From: Lachnospiraceae bacterium
GTDB taxonomy: Bacteria > Bacillota > Clostridia > Lachnospirales > Lachnospiraceae
Reading direction: 5' to 3'
DNA: 40,851 bases
Assembly: GCA_014804345.1 (NCBI GenBank)
Contig: JAAUZZ010000027.1
Coordinates: forward strand, 1-40,851
This document shows, piece by piece, positions 7,124-16,300 of this stretch (position 1 is the stretch's first letter; each line of letters opens with the position of its first letter). The translations under genes were made by a program, and so were the position numbers. The notes below the pieces were generated by a model. The model was not told where the DNA came from. It ran no database searches and was given only the letters and a program-made list of their open reading frames with translations.

Positions 7124-8070
7124 CACTCTGCTCCCACATTGATACGCGGATCAATTATTCCATAGATAATGTCCACGCAGAAATTTGTCGCCACTACCAC
7201 AAAGGCAATCAACACAATAATTGCCTCCACCACAGGATAATCCCTGTAAGAAATCGAGGTCAAAAGAATGCGCCCGATGCCCGGAATGTTAAATACCTGT
7301 TCAATGACAATGCTTCCTACAAGCATATCCGCAAGCATCATACCCCAAAGTGTAATCACAGGAATCATGGCATTTTTTAAAACATGCCTGTATAAAACCT
7401 TATTCGTATTGTTGCCTTTGCTATACGCAGTCCTCACATAATCCTTCTTTGCCTCACCGACGCAAGAGCCGCGAAGAAGCTTTACAGACATTGCAATCTT
7501 CGGAAGCGCGATCGCAATGCACGGAAAAATAATATAAGAAAGAAATCCCCAAAAATCCACCTCATATGAAACAAAACCGCCCGGTGTGAAAAGCTTCAAC
7601 ACCATTCCGAAAACATAAGTAATTATAATTCCCATAAAAAAATGCGGCACGGACATCATAACCTGATTGATTACCGTTATCACCCTGTCAATACGTCCCC
7701 CACTGTGCTTTGCCGTATAAATGCCGACCGGAAGTGACACGAGTGTCATAATTACAAAAGAAATAAGCGCCATAATGACTGTCACAGGCAGCTTTGATAT
7801 AATCATATCCGCCACAGGCAGATTGTATTTGTACGAGGTGCCAAAGTCCCCCGTTACAAAGCTGACAAGCCAGTCAAAATAACGCTCCAAAAAAGGTCTG
7901 TTTAACCCCATTTCTTCCCGAAGCGCCTCAAGGCGCACGGGCTCCACATCGGTACCGAGCGCCGCAAGCGCCGCATCTCCCGGTATCACGTCGAAGGCAA
8001 GGTAGACAAGAAACGAAATACATAAAATTGTAATCAGCATTGCCGCAAATTTTTTCAAACCGTATTTCAT
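7123..8070 (-). CDS. oppB: Oligopeptide ABC transporter permease, OppB/DppB type
   Basis: A 315-residue membrane permease. It opens with the usual first helix (FAAMLITILCISFLVYLAF), then DVIPGDAA, a large external segment, and helices bearing the EAA loop (DYVRTAYSKGNNTNKVLYRHVLKNAMIP). The ATG at 8068-8070 follows an AGGA site and lies 37 nt after oppA. The stop overlaps the oppC start. The order oppA-B-C-D-F is the standard one for peptide importers. Confidence 0.93.
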   Translation of the reverse strand: MKYGLKKFAAMLITILCISFLVYLAFDVIPGDAALAALGTDVEPVRLEALREEMGLNRPFLERYFDWLVSFVTGDFGTSYKYNLPVADMIISKLPVTVIMALISFVIMTLVSLPVGIYTAKHSGGRIDRVITVINQVMMSVPHFFMGIIITYVFGMVLKLFTPGGFVSYEVDFWGFLSYIIFPCIAIALPKIAMSVKLLRGSCVGEAKKDYVRTAYSKGNNTNKVLYRHVLKNAMIPVITLWGMMLADMLVGSIVIEQVFNIPGIGRILLTSISYRDYPVVEAIIVLIAFVVVATNFCVDIIYGIIDPRINVGAE

Positions 8071-8107
8071 ATTCCTGCCCGTCCTTTCCTCTCGTTAAAA
8101 GCTCCGA

Positions 8108-9715
8108 CTATTCCGTAATATAGAGTTTTGAAAAATCCTGAATGTAAAGCGGATAGAACTCGTAGCCTGCATAACCCTTTCTAACAGCCACAAGCTCGCA
8201 CATATCCTGAATATATACATTTGCTGCTGTTTCTGCAAGAATTGTCTCGCATTCCTTATAGTATTCCGTCGCCTTTGCATCATCGGACGCTGCCTCTGAT
8301 GCAAGCGCATTGGCATAAGCGGCATCATAATCCGCATTATTGTAATTAATAAAATTGTTATGCGCATCAGAACGGAAACGACTGAGCATTGCGCCTGCCG
8401 TAAGCGTCGACGCATCCACGCCAACAAGCGTCGCCTCAAAGTCGCGCCCCTGGTAGACATCACTAAGCCACGTTTCCCACTCAATCAACTCGATATTGGC
8501 AGTCACGCCAATCTGCTTTAACTGTTCCGCAACAACCTGCGCAGTATCAATATGCTGCTGATAGTTGGAAGGCACTTTCATCGTAAAACTGAAACCGTCC
8601 GCATAACCTGCCTCGGCAAGCAGCTCTTTTGCCTTCTCGATGTCCGTTGTATAGGTGTCGCTTAATTCCTCAATATAATATTTACCAAATGCGGGGAACA
8701 TGCTGCTGCCCACAGGCGTACCCTTTCCATCCGAAACGAAGTCAAGAATCTCCTGTTTGTTAATTGCATAACAAAGTGCTTGTCTTACCTGTTCATTATC
8801 AAACGGCGCAACCGTATTGTTTAAGTACACTGCCTGCACTAAATTCATTGTTCCCTCAATTACCTCAAAGCTGTCACTCAGCTCTGCTGCCTGTGCTGTT
8901 GACACTCTTGCAACCATATCCACCGCACCGCCTTCAAGGTTCATCACAATCGAATCCGCATCTGCAAGAACCTTTAAAGTGATGTCTTTAATATGTGCCT
9001 TCTCTCCCCAATAGTCATCAAAACGCTCCAAAATCACATTTTCCTGCAAAGAACGTGACACAAATTTATACGGACCGGTACCGATCGGATTGGTTTGCAG
9101 ATCTGTTACATCTGCCGGAACAATTGCCGCCTCCACTGTAGCAAGGATTGCAAGGAATGAACTGCTTGATTCCTTTAATTTGATAATAATCGTCTGCTCG
9201 TCCGGCGTTTCAACACTCTCAATATTAGAAAACGCCGATATAATAGGATCTCCCCCATTTAAACCGGCGCAGGTATCAATCGAATATTTTACATCCGCTA
9301 CGGTAACAGGGTTTCCATTATGGAATTGAATTCCATCCCGCAATGTGAAGGTGTAAGTAAGTCCATCTTCTGACATTGTGTAATCACTTGCTACTGCAGG
9401 GACCAGATTGCCATCGCTGTCGGGTTTGATCAATCCCTCATAGATGTTAAACAGTATTTCCTGTGTGCCTGCGCCCTGTGAAAGGCTTGGCACAAGACTG
9501 TCCAAATCCTGTGGAACACCTATGGTTATATGCGAGTCTGCCACAGCGTCAGTTTTCGGTACGGTATTCTCCGTATTTTCCGTTTGAACTGCTGTCTGTG
9601 TCTGTGCAATCTCATTAGAGCCTTTCGCCTCCTTATCACCTGCGCATCCGCCCAGTGCAATAGTCAGTGTAAGTAACATACTTGCGAAAAGAACATTTTT
9701 TCCTCTCTTAGTCAT
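8108..9715 (-). CDS. oppA: Oligopeptide ABC transporter substrate-binding lipoprotein
   Basis: A family 5 extracellular solute-binding protein of 535 residues that presents ligand to OppBC. The N-terminus is a lipoprotein signal: basic MTKRGK, a hydrophobic stretch and lipobox LGGC with Cys24 as the lipid-modified residue, then a charged linker. Family signatures include GLIKPDSDGNLVPAVASDY, FTLRDGIQFHNG, GTGPYKFV, FDDYWGEKAHI and VRQALCYAINKQEI. Ligand class (oligopeptide, dipeptide, nickel or other) cannot be decided from motifs. It heads the operon behind a promoter overlapped by a palindrome. Confidence 0.93.
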   Translation of the reverse strand: MTKRGKNVLFASMLLTLTIALGGCAGDKEAKGSNEIAQTQTAVQTENTENTVPKTDAVADSHITIGVPQDLDSLVPSLSQGAGTQEILFNIYEGLIKPDSDGNLVPAVASDYTMSEDGLTYTFTLRDGIQFHNGNPVTVADVKYSIDTCAGLNGGDPIISAFSNIESVETPDEQTIIIKLKESSSSFLAILATVEAAIVPADVTDLQTNPIGTGPYKFVSRSLQENVILERFDDYWGEKAHIKDITLKVLADADSIVMNLEGGAVDMVARVSTAQAAELSDSFEVIEGTMNLVQAVYLNNTVAPFDNEQVRQALCYAINKQEILDFVSDGKGTPVGSSMFPAFGKYYIEELSDTYTTDIEKAKELLAEAGYADGFSFTMKVPSNYQQHIDTAQVVAEQLKQIGVTANIELIEWETWLSDVYQGRDFEATLVGVDASTLTAGAMLSRFRSDAHNNFINYNNADYDAAYANALASEAASDDAKATEYYKECETILAETAANVYIQDMCELVAVRKGYAGYEFYPLYIQDFSKLYITE

Positions 9716-9824
9716 GTTTTTTACTCCTTTTTTATTCTACTGTATTCAGTTGTATTATGCCCATTCAGGCAATTATAATCATAAAGTACAGTCGGAATGC
9801 GTACCGTCTTTATGACCTTGATAA

Positions 9825-9853
9825 ATTGTATACAAAAATGCATAAAAAAGCAA
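9825..9853 (-). promoter_or_regulatory. opp promoter overlapped by a TTGTATACAA palindrome
   Basis: Minus-strand TTGCTT (9848-9853), a 17-bp spacer, and TACAAT (9825-9830). The -10 lies inside the perfect 10-bp palindrome TTGTATACAA at 9826-9835, so a regulator bound there would block RNA polymerase. Confidence 0.55.
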
Positions 9854-9881
9854 GCCGTTTCATGCACAAATTTGTATTTTA

Positions 9882-9891
9882 TTGTATACAA
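9882..9891. promoter_or_regulatory. Second TTGTATACAA operator-like palindrome
   Basis: An identical copy of the palindrome at 9826-9835, 56 bp away. A third symmetric element, ACAAATTTGT, lies between them at 9866-9875. GntR-type regulators often use GTATAC-centred sites. No regulator gene is adjacent, so the cognate protein is unknown. Confidence 0.5.
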
Positions 9892-9893
9892 AT

Positions 9894-10343
9894 TTATTCC
9901 AACACCTTTTTCAGTTCGTCCATAAAGGTATTGATGTCCTTAAACTCCCTATAAACAGACGCAAAGCGCACATAAGCCACGGCATCCAAATCCTTTAGCT
10001 TATTCATCACCATCTCGCCGATCACACGACTTTGCACTTCTTTTTCCTCTCGATTGAAGATTTCTGTCTCGACGGAATCCACAAGCAAGTTAATGCTGTC
10101 GGCGCTCACAGGTCGTTTATGGCACGCCCGCAAAATTCCCGCTTCAATCTTTGACCGATCATAGGTTTCGCGGTTATCGTCTTTTTTTATGACAATCAAC
10201 GGAATCGTTTCTATCTTTTCGTAAGTTGTAAAACGCTTGGCGCACTCGTCACACACGCGCCGTCTGCGAATGGAATTGTTCTCATCTGCCGGTCTGGAAT
10301 CAATTACCCTTGTATTTTCGTGATTACAAAACGGACACTTCAT
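9894..10343 (-). CDS. nrdR: Transcriptional repressor NrdR
   Basis: An ATP/dATP-sensing repressor of ribonucleotide reductase genes, 149 residues. The zinc ribbon has Cys3, Cys6, Cys31 and Cys34 (CPFC...CDEC) with the conserved RRRRVC and RFTTYE segments. The ATP-cone follows (VIKKDDNRETYDRSKIEAGI). The ATG at 10341-10343 is chosen because GGAGG at 10352-10356 gives standard spacing; the in-frame ATG five codons upstream overlaps that site. It has its own consensus promoter. No ribonucleotide reductase gene lies in the window. Confidence 0.96.
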   Translation of the reverse strand: MKCPFCNHENTRVIDSRPADENNSIRRRRVCDECAKRFTTYEKIETIPLIVIKKDDNRETYDRSKIEAGILRACHKRPVSADSINLLVDSVETEIFNREEKEVQSRVIGEMVMNKLKDLDAVAYVRFASVYREFKDINTFMDELKKVLE

Positions 10344-10368
10344 TTGTTTGGCCTCCATGCAAATTTTC

Positions 10369-10406
10369 TTAACTTTCAGTATAAGTTAAATTTTCAATTA
10401 TGTCAA
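10369..10406 (-). promoter_or_regulatory. nrdR promoter with 7-bp inverted repeat over the -10
   Basis: Minus-strand TTGACA (10401-10406), a 17-bp spacer, and TATACT (10378-10383). TTAACTT (10369-10375) and AAGTTAA (10383-10389) form perfect arms around the -10. The sequence does not match the classical NrdR box, so autoregulation is only a possibility. Confidence 0.75.
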
Positions 10407-10437
10407 CTAAATGCCACCTTTCTCTATCGGATTTCCC

Positions 10438-10665
10438 CTAAATATCAACCAAAATTAAATCGGGACCAATCTGTCTTATGCAGTTATACGGTATGACAAT
10501 CTCCGAGTTATCCGTAAGAAGTCCCCAAAGCCCCCGGCATCCAGGCACCATAATCTTACAGATACAGCCCTTGCACTCATCAAACTCAAGGTCGCACACA
10601 TGCCCAAGGCGTTTGCAGTCCTTTATGCTGATAACTTCCTTTTTCTTAAATTCACTGTATCTCAT
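10438..10665 (-). CDS. YlmC/YmxH family sporulation-associated PRC-barrel protein
   Basis: A 75-residue protein of the YlmC/YmxH family, common in spore-forming Firmicutes and of unknown biochemical role. It begins MRYSEFKKKEVISI and contains the family pattern DCKRLGHVCDLEFDECKG followed by an IPYNCIRQIGPDLILV barrel end. The ATG at 10663-10665 has AAGGGG upstream. The in-frame 23-codon upstream extension is not conserved in appearance and is rejected. It lies 72 nt after lgt. Confidence 0.85.
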   Translation of the reverse strand: MRYSEFKKKEVISIKDCKRLGHVCDLEFDECKGCICKIMVPGCRGLWGLLTDNSEIVIPYNCIRQIGPDLILVDI

Positions 10666-10737
10666 AAAAAAAATCCCCTTTTCATCAAGTCTGCCTTGTT
10701 TTATCATATGCAGCGCCCGATAAAAAGGGAACACGTA

Positions 10738-11625
10738 TCAATCGTTCAACGGTTTTTCTTTTCCACCGTCTTTTCCAATCTTAATTCTGATATAAGCATT
10801 GAGCGCAACGGCAAATACAAACAGAATAATGCCCAGCATCTGTGATACCGCAATCTGCGTATGAGGAATAAGAAGCTGATCTGTTCTAAGCCCTTCAATC
10901 ATAAATCTTCCAATCCCATAACCGCCCAAATAAATCAGGCACATCTGACCATGATACTTTTTGTGTTTGTGATACAAAAGCATCGCTATGAGCAGACAGA
11001 GATTCCAAACGCCCTCATACAGAAAAGTAGGGTGCACCTGTATAAAATTTGTCGCGCCATAAGTCGCCATACCTGCCAAATGCGACTCTGCGATATCCTT
11101 TGCGCGCACAGCCTCAATCGGGAGACGCATTGCAAAAAGAGAGTCTGTGAAACTGCCAAACGCCTCTCTGTTGAAAAAATTTCCCCAACGCCCTATAATC
11201 TGACCGAGCACCAGACCATATACGCCGCAGTCGCCAATCTGATACGGCGACAATTTCTTCAATCTGCAGTAAACAAAAAGCGTTGTAAATGCTCCAATGA
11301 CAGCGCCATAAATAGCGAGTCCGCCCTGTCTTGTATTAAAAATACTAAGCAAATCGTTTTTGTACGAATCCCAAGAAAATACAACGTAATAAATCCGCGC
11401 GCCGATTACGGAAAAAATCACGGCATATATCGCAAAATCCCATATAATGTCAGGATTCATCTTCTCAAGCTTTGCCATATGCACAGCCATAAGCACGCCG
11501 CAAATGACGCCGATGCCGATAATCAGACCGTATAAAGCAATCTCAAAGCCAAAGATTGTGAAACTCTTCGGAACATTTTCCAAATAAATTCCAAGGTGCG
11601 GAAAGGATATATCGTTTACTCCCAT
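10738..11625 (-). CDS. lgt: Prolipoprotein diacylglyceryl transferase
   Basis: Transfers diacylglycerol from phosphatidylglycerol to the lipobox cysteine of prolipoproteins, such as the OppA encoded nearby. An integral membrane enzyme of 295 residues with about seven helices. Diagnostic segments are GARIYYV, RQGGLAIYGAV, the Lgt signature GQIIGRWGNFFNREAFG, and the C-terminal GYGIGRFMIEGLRTD. The ATG at 11623-11625 follows GGAGG and is 12 nt after the ychF stop, so the two are probably co-transcribed. Confidence 0.96.
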   Translation of the reverse strand: MGVNDISFPHLGIYLENVPKSFTIFGFEIALYGLIIGIGVICGVLMAVHMAKLEKMNPDIIWDFAIYAVIFSVIGARIYYVVFSWDSYKNDLLSIFNTRQGGLAIYGAVIGAFTTLFVYCRLKKLSPYQIGDCGVYGLVLGQIIGRWGNFFNREAFGSFTDSLFAMRLPIEAVRAKDIAESHLAGMATYGATNFIQVHPTFLYEGVWNLCLLIAMLLYHKHKKYHGQMCLIYLGGYGIGRFMIEGLRTDQLLIPHTQIAVSQMLGIILFVFAVALNAYIRIKIGKDGGKEKPLND

Positions 11626-11637
11626 GTCAATCCTCCG

Positions 11638-12735
11638 TTATACATTAAATCGGAATAAGATTACGTCGCCGTCTTTTACCACGTAATCCTTTCCCTCTAA
11701 CCCCACAAGTCCCTTGTCCTTCGCCGCCGAAAGGGAACCGTTTTCCAGCAAATCTTTATAGTTTACCACCTCTGCACGGATAAAACCACGCTCGAAATCC
11801 GTGTGGATTTTCCCTGCTGCCTGTGGTGCTTTTGTTCCAATTTTTATCGTCCATGCACGGCACTCGTCCTCACCCGCCGTTAAAAAGCTGATAAGTCCTA
11901 ACAGTCTGTAGCTTGCCGCAATCAACTTGTCAAGTCCCGACTCCTTTAAGCCCAAATCCTCCAAAAACATCTGCTTTTCATCATCGTCAAGTTCCGCAAT
12001 CTCCTGTTCAATCTGCGCACAGATGACAAAGACGCCAAAGCCCTCGCCTGCGGCATACTCTCTTACCTTCTTCACGCCCTCATTTGATGCGCCATCGTCT
12101 GCAAGGTCGTCCTCGGCAACGTTTGCCGCAAAGATCACAGGCTTGTCCGTAAGTAAATTATATCCGTTTCTCCAAAGAGTTTCCTCCTCGTCCTCCGTAA
12201 CAAAACTCTTTGCAAGCTTACCGTCTTCAAGATGCGCCTTAATGCGCTCTACAAGCGCAAGTTCCTTCGCCTGTGTTTTATCGTTTTTCGCACCCCTTGA
12301 CACCTTTGCAATACGGCGTTCCAAAATTTCGATATCAGAAAAAATAAGCTCTAAGTTAATTGTTTCGATATCCCTGAGCGGATTAATGCTTCCGTCAACA
12401 TGGACAATGTTTGTGTCCTCAAAACAGCGCACCACATGAACGATTGCATCCACTTCACGGATATTGGCAAGGAACTGATTTCCAAGTCCCTCTCCTTTTG
12501 ACGCACCTTTTACAAGTCCTGCAATGTCCACAAATTCAATCACTGCAGGCGTCACTTTTTTCGTGTGATACAACTCACCCAAAAGCTTAATCCGTTCATC
12601 CGGCACAGTTACCACGCCCACATTGGGGTCAATCGTGCAAAACGGATAGTTTGCCGATTCGGCGCCTGCCTTTGTCAATGAGTTAAAAAGTGTACTTTTT
12701 CCTACGTTCGGAAGTCCGACGATTCCTAGTTTCAT
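11638..12735 (-). CDS. ychF: Redox-regulated ATPase/GTPase YchF (OLA1 family)
   Basis: A universally conserved Obg-related P-loop NTPase that binds ribosomes. It has 365 residues, the full family length. G1 is GLPNVGKSTLFN (residues 6-17), then the YchF-specific NYPFCTIDPN switch I, G3 DIAGLVKGASKGEGLGNQFL, a coiled-coil segment (about 130-200), and a C-terminal TGS domain (GTKAPQAAGKIHTDFERGFIRAEV). The start is ATG 12733-12735 behind AAAGGAG. It has its own promoter at 12829-12857. Confidence 0.96.
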   Translation of the reverse strand: MKLGIVGLPNVGKSTLFNSLTKAGAESANYPFCTIDPNVGVVTVPDERIKLLGELYHTKKVTPAVIEFVDIAGLVKGASKGEGLGNQFLANIREVDAIVHVVRCFEDTNIVHVDGSINPLRDIETINLELIFSDIEILERRIAKVSRGAKNDKTQAKELALVERIKAHLEDGKLAKSFVTEDEEETLWRNGYNLLTDKPVIFAANVAEDDLADDGASNEGVKKVREYAAGEGFGVFVICAQIEQEIAELDDDEKQMFLEDLGLKESGLDKLIAASYRLLGLISFLTAGEDECRAWTIKIGTKAPQAAGKIHTDFERGFIRAEVVNYKDLLENGSLSAAKDKGLVGLEGKDYVVKDGDVILFRFNV

Positions 12736-12828
12736 TTTATCTTAATCTCCTTTGAATATTCTCAATTTCCATTTAGGTCTTTTCCACTGTAAAAGCTCCT
12801 TTCAAAAAAGAGCCTTGACAACTATGAT

Positions 12829-12857
12829 AGTATAGCATATCAAGACTCAAAAGTAAA
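12829..12857 (-). promoter_or_regulatory. ychF promoter
   Basis: Minus-strand TTTACT (12852-12857), a 17-bp spacer, and TATACT (12829-12834), about 95 bp upstream of ychF. It marks the border between core genes and the defence island on the right. Confidence 0.6.
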
Positions 12858-12939
12858 TCATTGGATTTCTATATTTTCATCATATGCATAACAAGGAAAA
12901 TCTGCGCCTCAAACACCAGTTTAGAGAAAAAGATATAGT

Positions 12940-13368
12940 GGTTGAACTGTTAAAAAGTGAAAGAATTCGAAAGGATGTGAGTTAAACATTTCCTATGGAG
13001 CTTACTACAAATAACTATGCTGGTCGATTCAAAAACAGGAAGCTGAGAACATAAAGCTGGCAGAATACAGCGTGAAACAATAGTCAGGTCGCTGGTGGAG
13101 GAATACCGTGCATTTACAGAGAGCATAAGCAGCAAAAATCCCCTGACCAGTAGCCGGTTAAAAGATACCCTGAATTAGCCCAAAACCAGAAGGACAATCT
13201 CCGCCGATTTTTGGAAGATGGAAATATCCCAATAGACGATGAGTCAACGGAAAGACACATGAGAGCCTTTGCAATGGCCGGAATAACTTTTTATTCTGCA
13301 ATACGGTTGATAGCTCAGAAGTAATGGGCATCCTGTTATCTGAAATTCAAAGCTATTTCAGTTTTTAG
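12940..13368 (+). pseudogene. IS66-type transposase remnant
   Basis: A decayed piece of an IS66-family transposase on the plus strand. One frame gives EEYRAF near 13100, then NQKDNLRRFLEDGNIPIDDE and STERHMRAFAMAG (13184-13283). These correspond to the IS66 C-terminal segment with the catalytic glutamate region (FLEDGxIPIDNNxAER). After one frameshift NNFLFCNT and a 3' tail follow, ending TAG at 13366-13368. Internal stops and the frameshift make it non-functional. The stop overlaps the 3' end of the convergent SIR2-STAND gene, so the IS marks the left end of the defence island. The rest of this 629-bp gap, apart from the ychF promoter, shows nothing recognisable. Confidence 0.7.
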
Positions 13369-16300
13369 ACTCTGAGAGAGGTATAGCGCTCCGTATGGTC
13401 TGGATGCTCATTAAGGTATGTATCCAGAGCGTTCTGGAATCCTTGGTTTGCCTCAGGATATGCCAGAAGGAATTTGCGTAGTTGCATCACAGTCTGACGC
13501 AAAGTCTCGGGTTCTTGTTTCAATGTCAGATTAAACAGCGTTTGGGCATATGACAATTGTATATCCGTATTTTTGCGGTATTTTGAGAGCAGTTTTTTTG
13601 CTTGCTGTGCATTCTTTTGAACATCGGCTTCTTCGGTTTGTTTTAAAGATAAATTAACCAACCCCTTCGAATACTCAACCGCAAGTTCTGCACTTGTTGA
13701 AGACTGTTCATAAAGCTGCCTCAGCTTGTCTACACTGTGCGTACACTCCTCCAATGTCTGTTTTTCGCACAGATTAACCAAACCCTTCCCATACTCAACC
13801 GCAAGCTCTGCACTTGTTGGAGACTGTTCATAAAGCAATCTCAGCTTGTCTACACTGTGCGTACACTCCTCCAATGTCTGGTCTGCGCACAGATTAACCA
13901 AACCCTTTCCATACAAGACAGCAAATTCTGCACTTGTTGAAGACTGCTCATAAAGCTGTCTCAGCTTGTCTACACTTTTCACACGATCTCCCAATGTCTG
14001 GTCTACGGAAAGATTAACCAACCCACTCCCATACTCAACCACAAGTTCTGCACTTGTTGGAGACTGTTCATAAAGCTGTCTCAGCTTGTCTACACTTTTC
14101 ACACGATCCCCCAATGTCTGTTCTGCGGAAAGATTAACCAACCCTTTTGCATACGCAACCACAAGTTCTGCACTTATTGGGAACTGTTCATAAAGCTGTC
14201 TCAGCTTGTCTACACTTTTCACACAATCTTCCAATGTCTGTTTTACGGAAAGATTGACCAGCCCCTTCGCATACTCGAGCATAAGTCCTGTACTTGTTGG
14301 AAACTGTTCATAAAGCTGCCTCAACTTGTCTACACTTTTCACACGATCCCCCAATGTCTGGTCTACGGACAGATTAACCAAACCCTTCCCATACTTGATC
14401 GCAATATCTTCGCTGTCGTGGAAATGGTAATACAGTTTTTCCAGTCGATCCAGTGCTTGCTTTTTCATTTTGGGAATTTGCACTGTAGTAACATACAGCA
14501 AATCGCCATATAACTGTGCAAAAAACTCTAATTCTGGTTCGCCTGCAAAAAAGAACGTCCAAAATTGATTGTTTCCCTCCAGTTTTTCCGGATAGTCAAT
14601 TAAAATTCGACAAAGGAAAAACAGTTGCATGGGATTGGTAACCCAATCCTTTGGAAGCAGGAGCTGCAATTGGTTCTTGTTAAGGGTCTGGCGTAAAACA
14701 AGGTACTCTTTTATCAGATCCGGGCAATCCAACACAATAGCCTCCATGATGCCCTCTTGAATTACCTGATCGTTCGATTCGTCATCTTCTATTTGAATAT
14801 GGACTGTAATTTTATGAACAATTCCTATCTGGCGAAGCATTTCATAGAAAGTCAAATCTAATTTATCAGCTATTTTATGGAGTCTTGGGTATTTGTCATC
14901 AGCTATTTGATCTAGCTGCAAAAAGGGCACTGTACACGATTGAGCCAGCAGATTTTCCAATTCAGAACGGGTTTCTTTAGAGATTTTATCCGGGGATAAG
15001 CTGCACAGCCTGCAATAGTAAAACTTTAATTCGCGCATGACCAGTGTATCCAGAACCTGCTCTTTACTCCAGTGGGCAGGGTCTTTTCCGCCACACCATG
15101 CATCTGTAATCGCCAAGGCATAAATCGGGCGTTGTAGGTCGCCATCGATTTTTTTCAAGGTTCTCAACAGACGGTCAGTATGTTCGCTGTCCACCAACGG
15201 CTTGCCCGACACTTTGGCAAAGTCCATCATTATATCCTTTAACTCGTCGTCTGACAATGGCGCTAAATTCAAAAAATCGGAGCAATAGCATTTGGAGGAA
15301 ATTGTATCGTCATAAGGAGACTCAGACTGCATCAGCTCAGCCCATTTGGCAGAGTCCAAATCCTTTCCATTCCGTTCCAATAATATAATCCTCAACTTTT
15401 CGCTGCGCTGACGTGATGAAATGGAGATGATCCAATCCCCAATCGTCTGAAGATGCGCCTGAACATCATCCATTACTACGATACAGCGATCGACAGGCGG
15501 TGTCCAACTGTTTAGATTGTCATAATCGCTATGTTTCAGCCAACAAATCTTCCACCCAACTTCTCTTTGCGCATTCGTAAATTCATACACAAGCCGGCTC
15601 TTCCCTATGCCGCCAGAACCTGCAACAGCCCACCAGGAAATTTGCTCGGTATCCTGACAAAACTCTTGCAGCTGCGCAAGTTCCTGTTCACGACCTACAA
15701 AAGTGATATAATTGGAGTCATACATAAAGCGGTTTGCTGAATTGAGTGCAGGAACAGATTTTTTAGTATAGCGGCACAGTTCTTCATATGCACTATGATT
15801 GGTGTCTTCCAGCAACCGCTCCAATATGACGCGAACCGCCTCATGTCTTCCATCCGGATAATAGATGGCAGATATTCCCCAATTGCCCAATTCAATGCAC
15901 CGCTGCGGTATATCGCCTGGACAGCATGCAAGAATTGCATAATGATCCAGCCCGGGATTTTTGCTCGTCACCTGCTGGAGAACACCCATCGTTTTATCCT
16001 TTGCAAGGCTACAGCCTAAGAACAGCAATTTCTTACTCTGAAACCACTGCGGCAATTCCTGCATGAGAGGGCCGTCATTGGCGTATGCTCTATCATATTG
16101 TGTTTTAGTAAATATCAGCCGTTCTATGTCATGGATATCTGGACCAATATCGCCATGCAACTTGAATAAACAGCGGGGATTGTTCTGACGGCTTTGCGTC
16201 AGAAGATCAGGTTCATAAGGTGTAATGACTTTTTCAAATTTTTTGTGGCACTTGTCAAATACCTCCTCTAGTACACGGTCAAAATTGGTGGTCATAACGA

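Noticed and set aside
10861-11535. Long plus-strand reading frame opposite lgt
   Set aside because: It is antisense to a clear lgt gene, has no family signature and no ribosome site.
12815-12843. Plus-strand promoter (TTGACA, 17 bp, TATCAA)
   Set aside because: The -10 is poor, it overlaps the better minus-strand ychF promoter, and only a dead IS66 remnant lies downstream.
13545-14384. Possible non-coding satellite or CRISPR-like array
   Set aside because: The 120-bp units stay in frame with the SIR2-STAND gene and encode a 40-residue TPR-like repeat.
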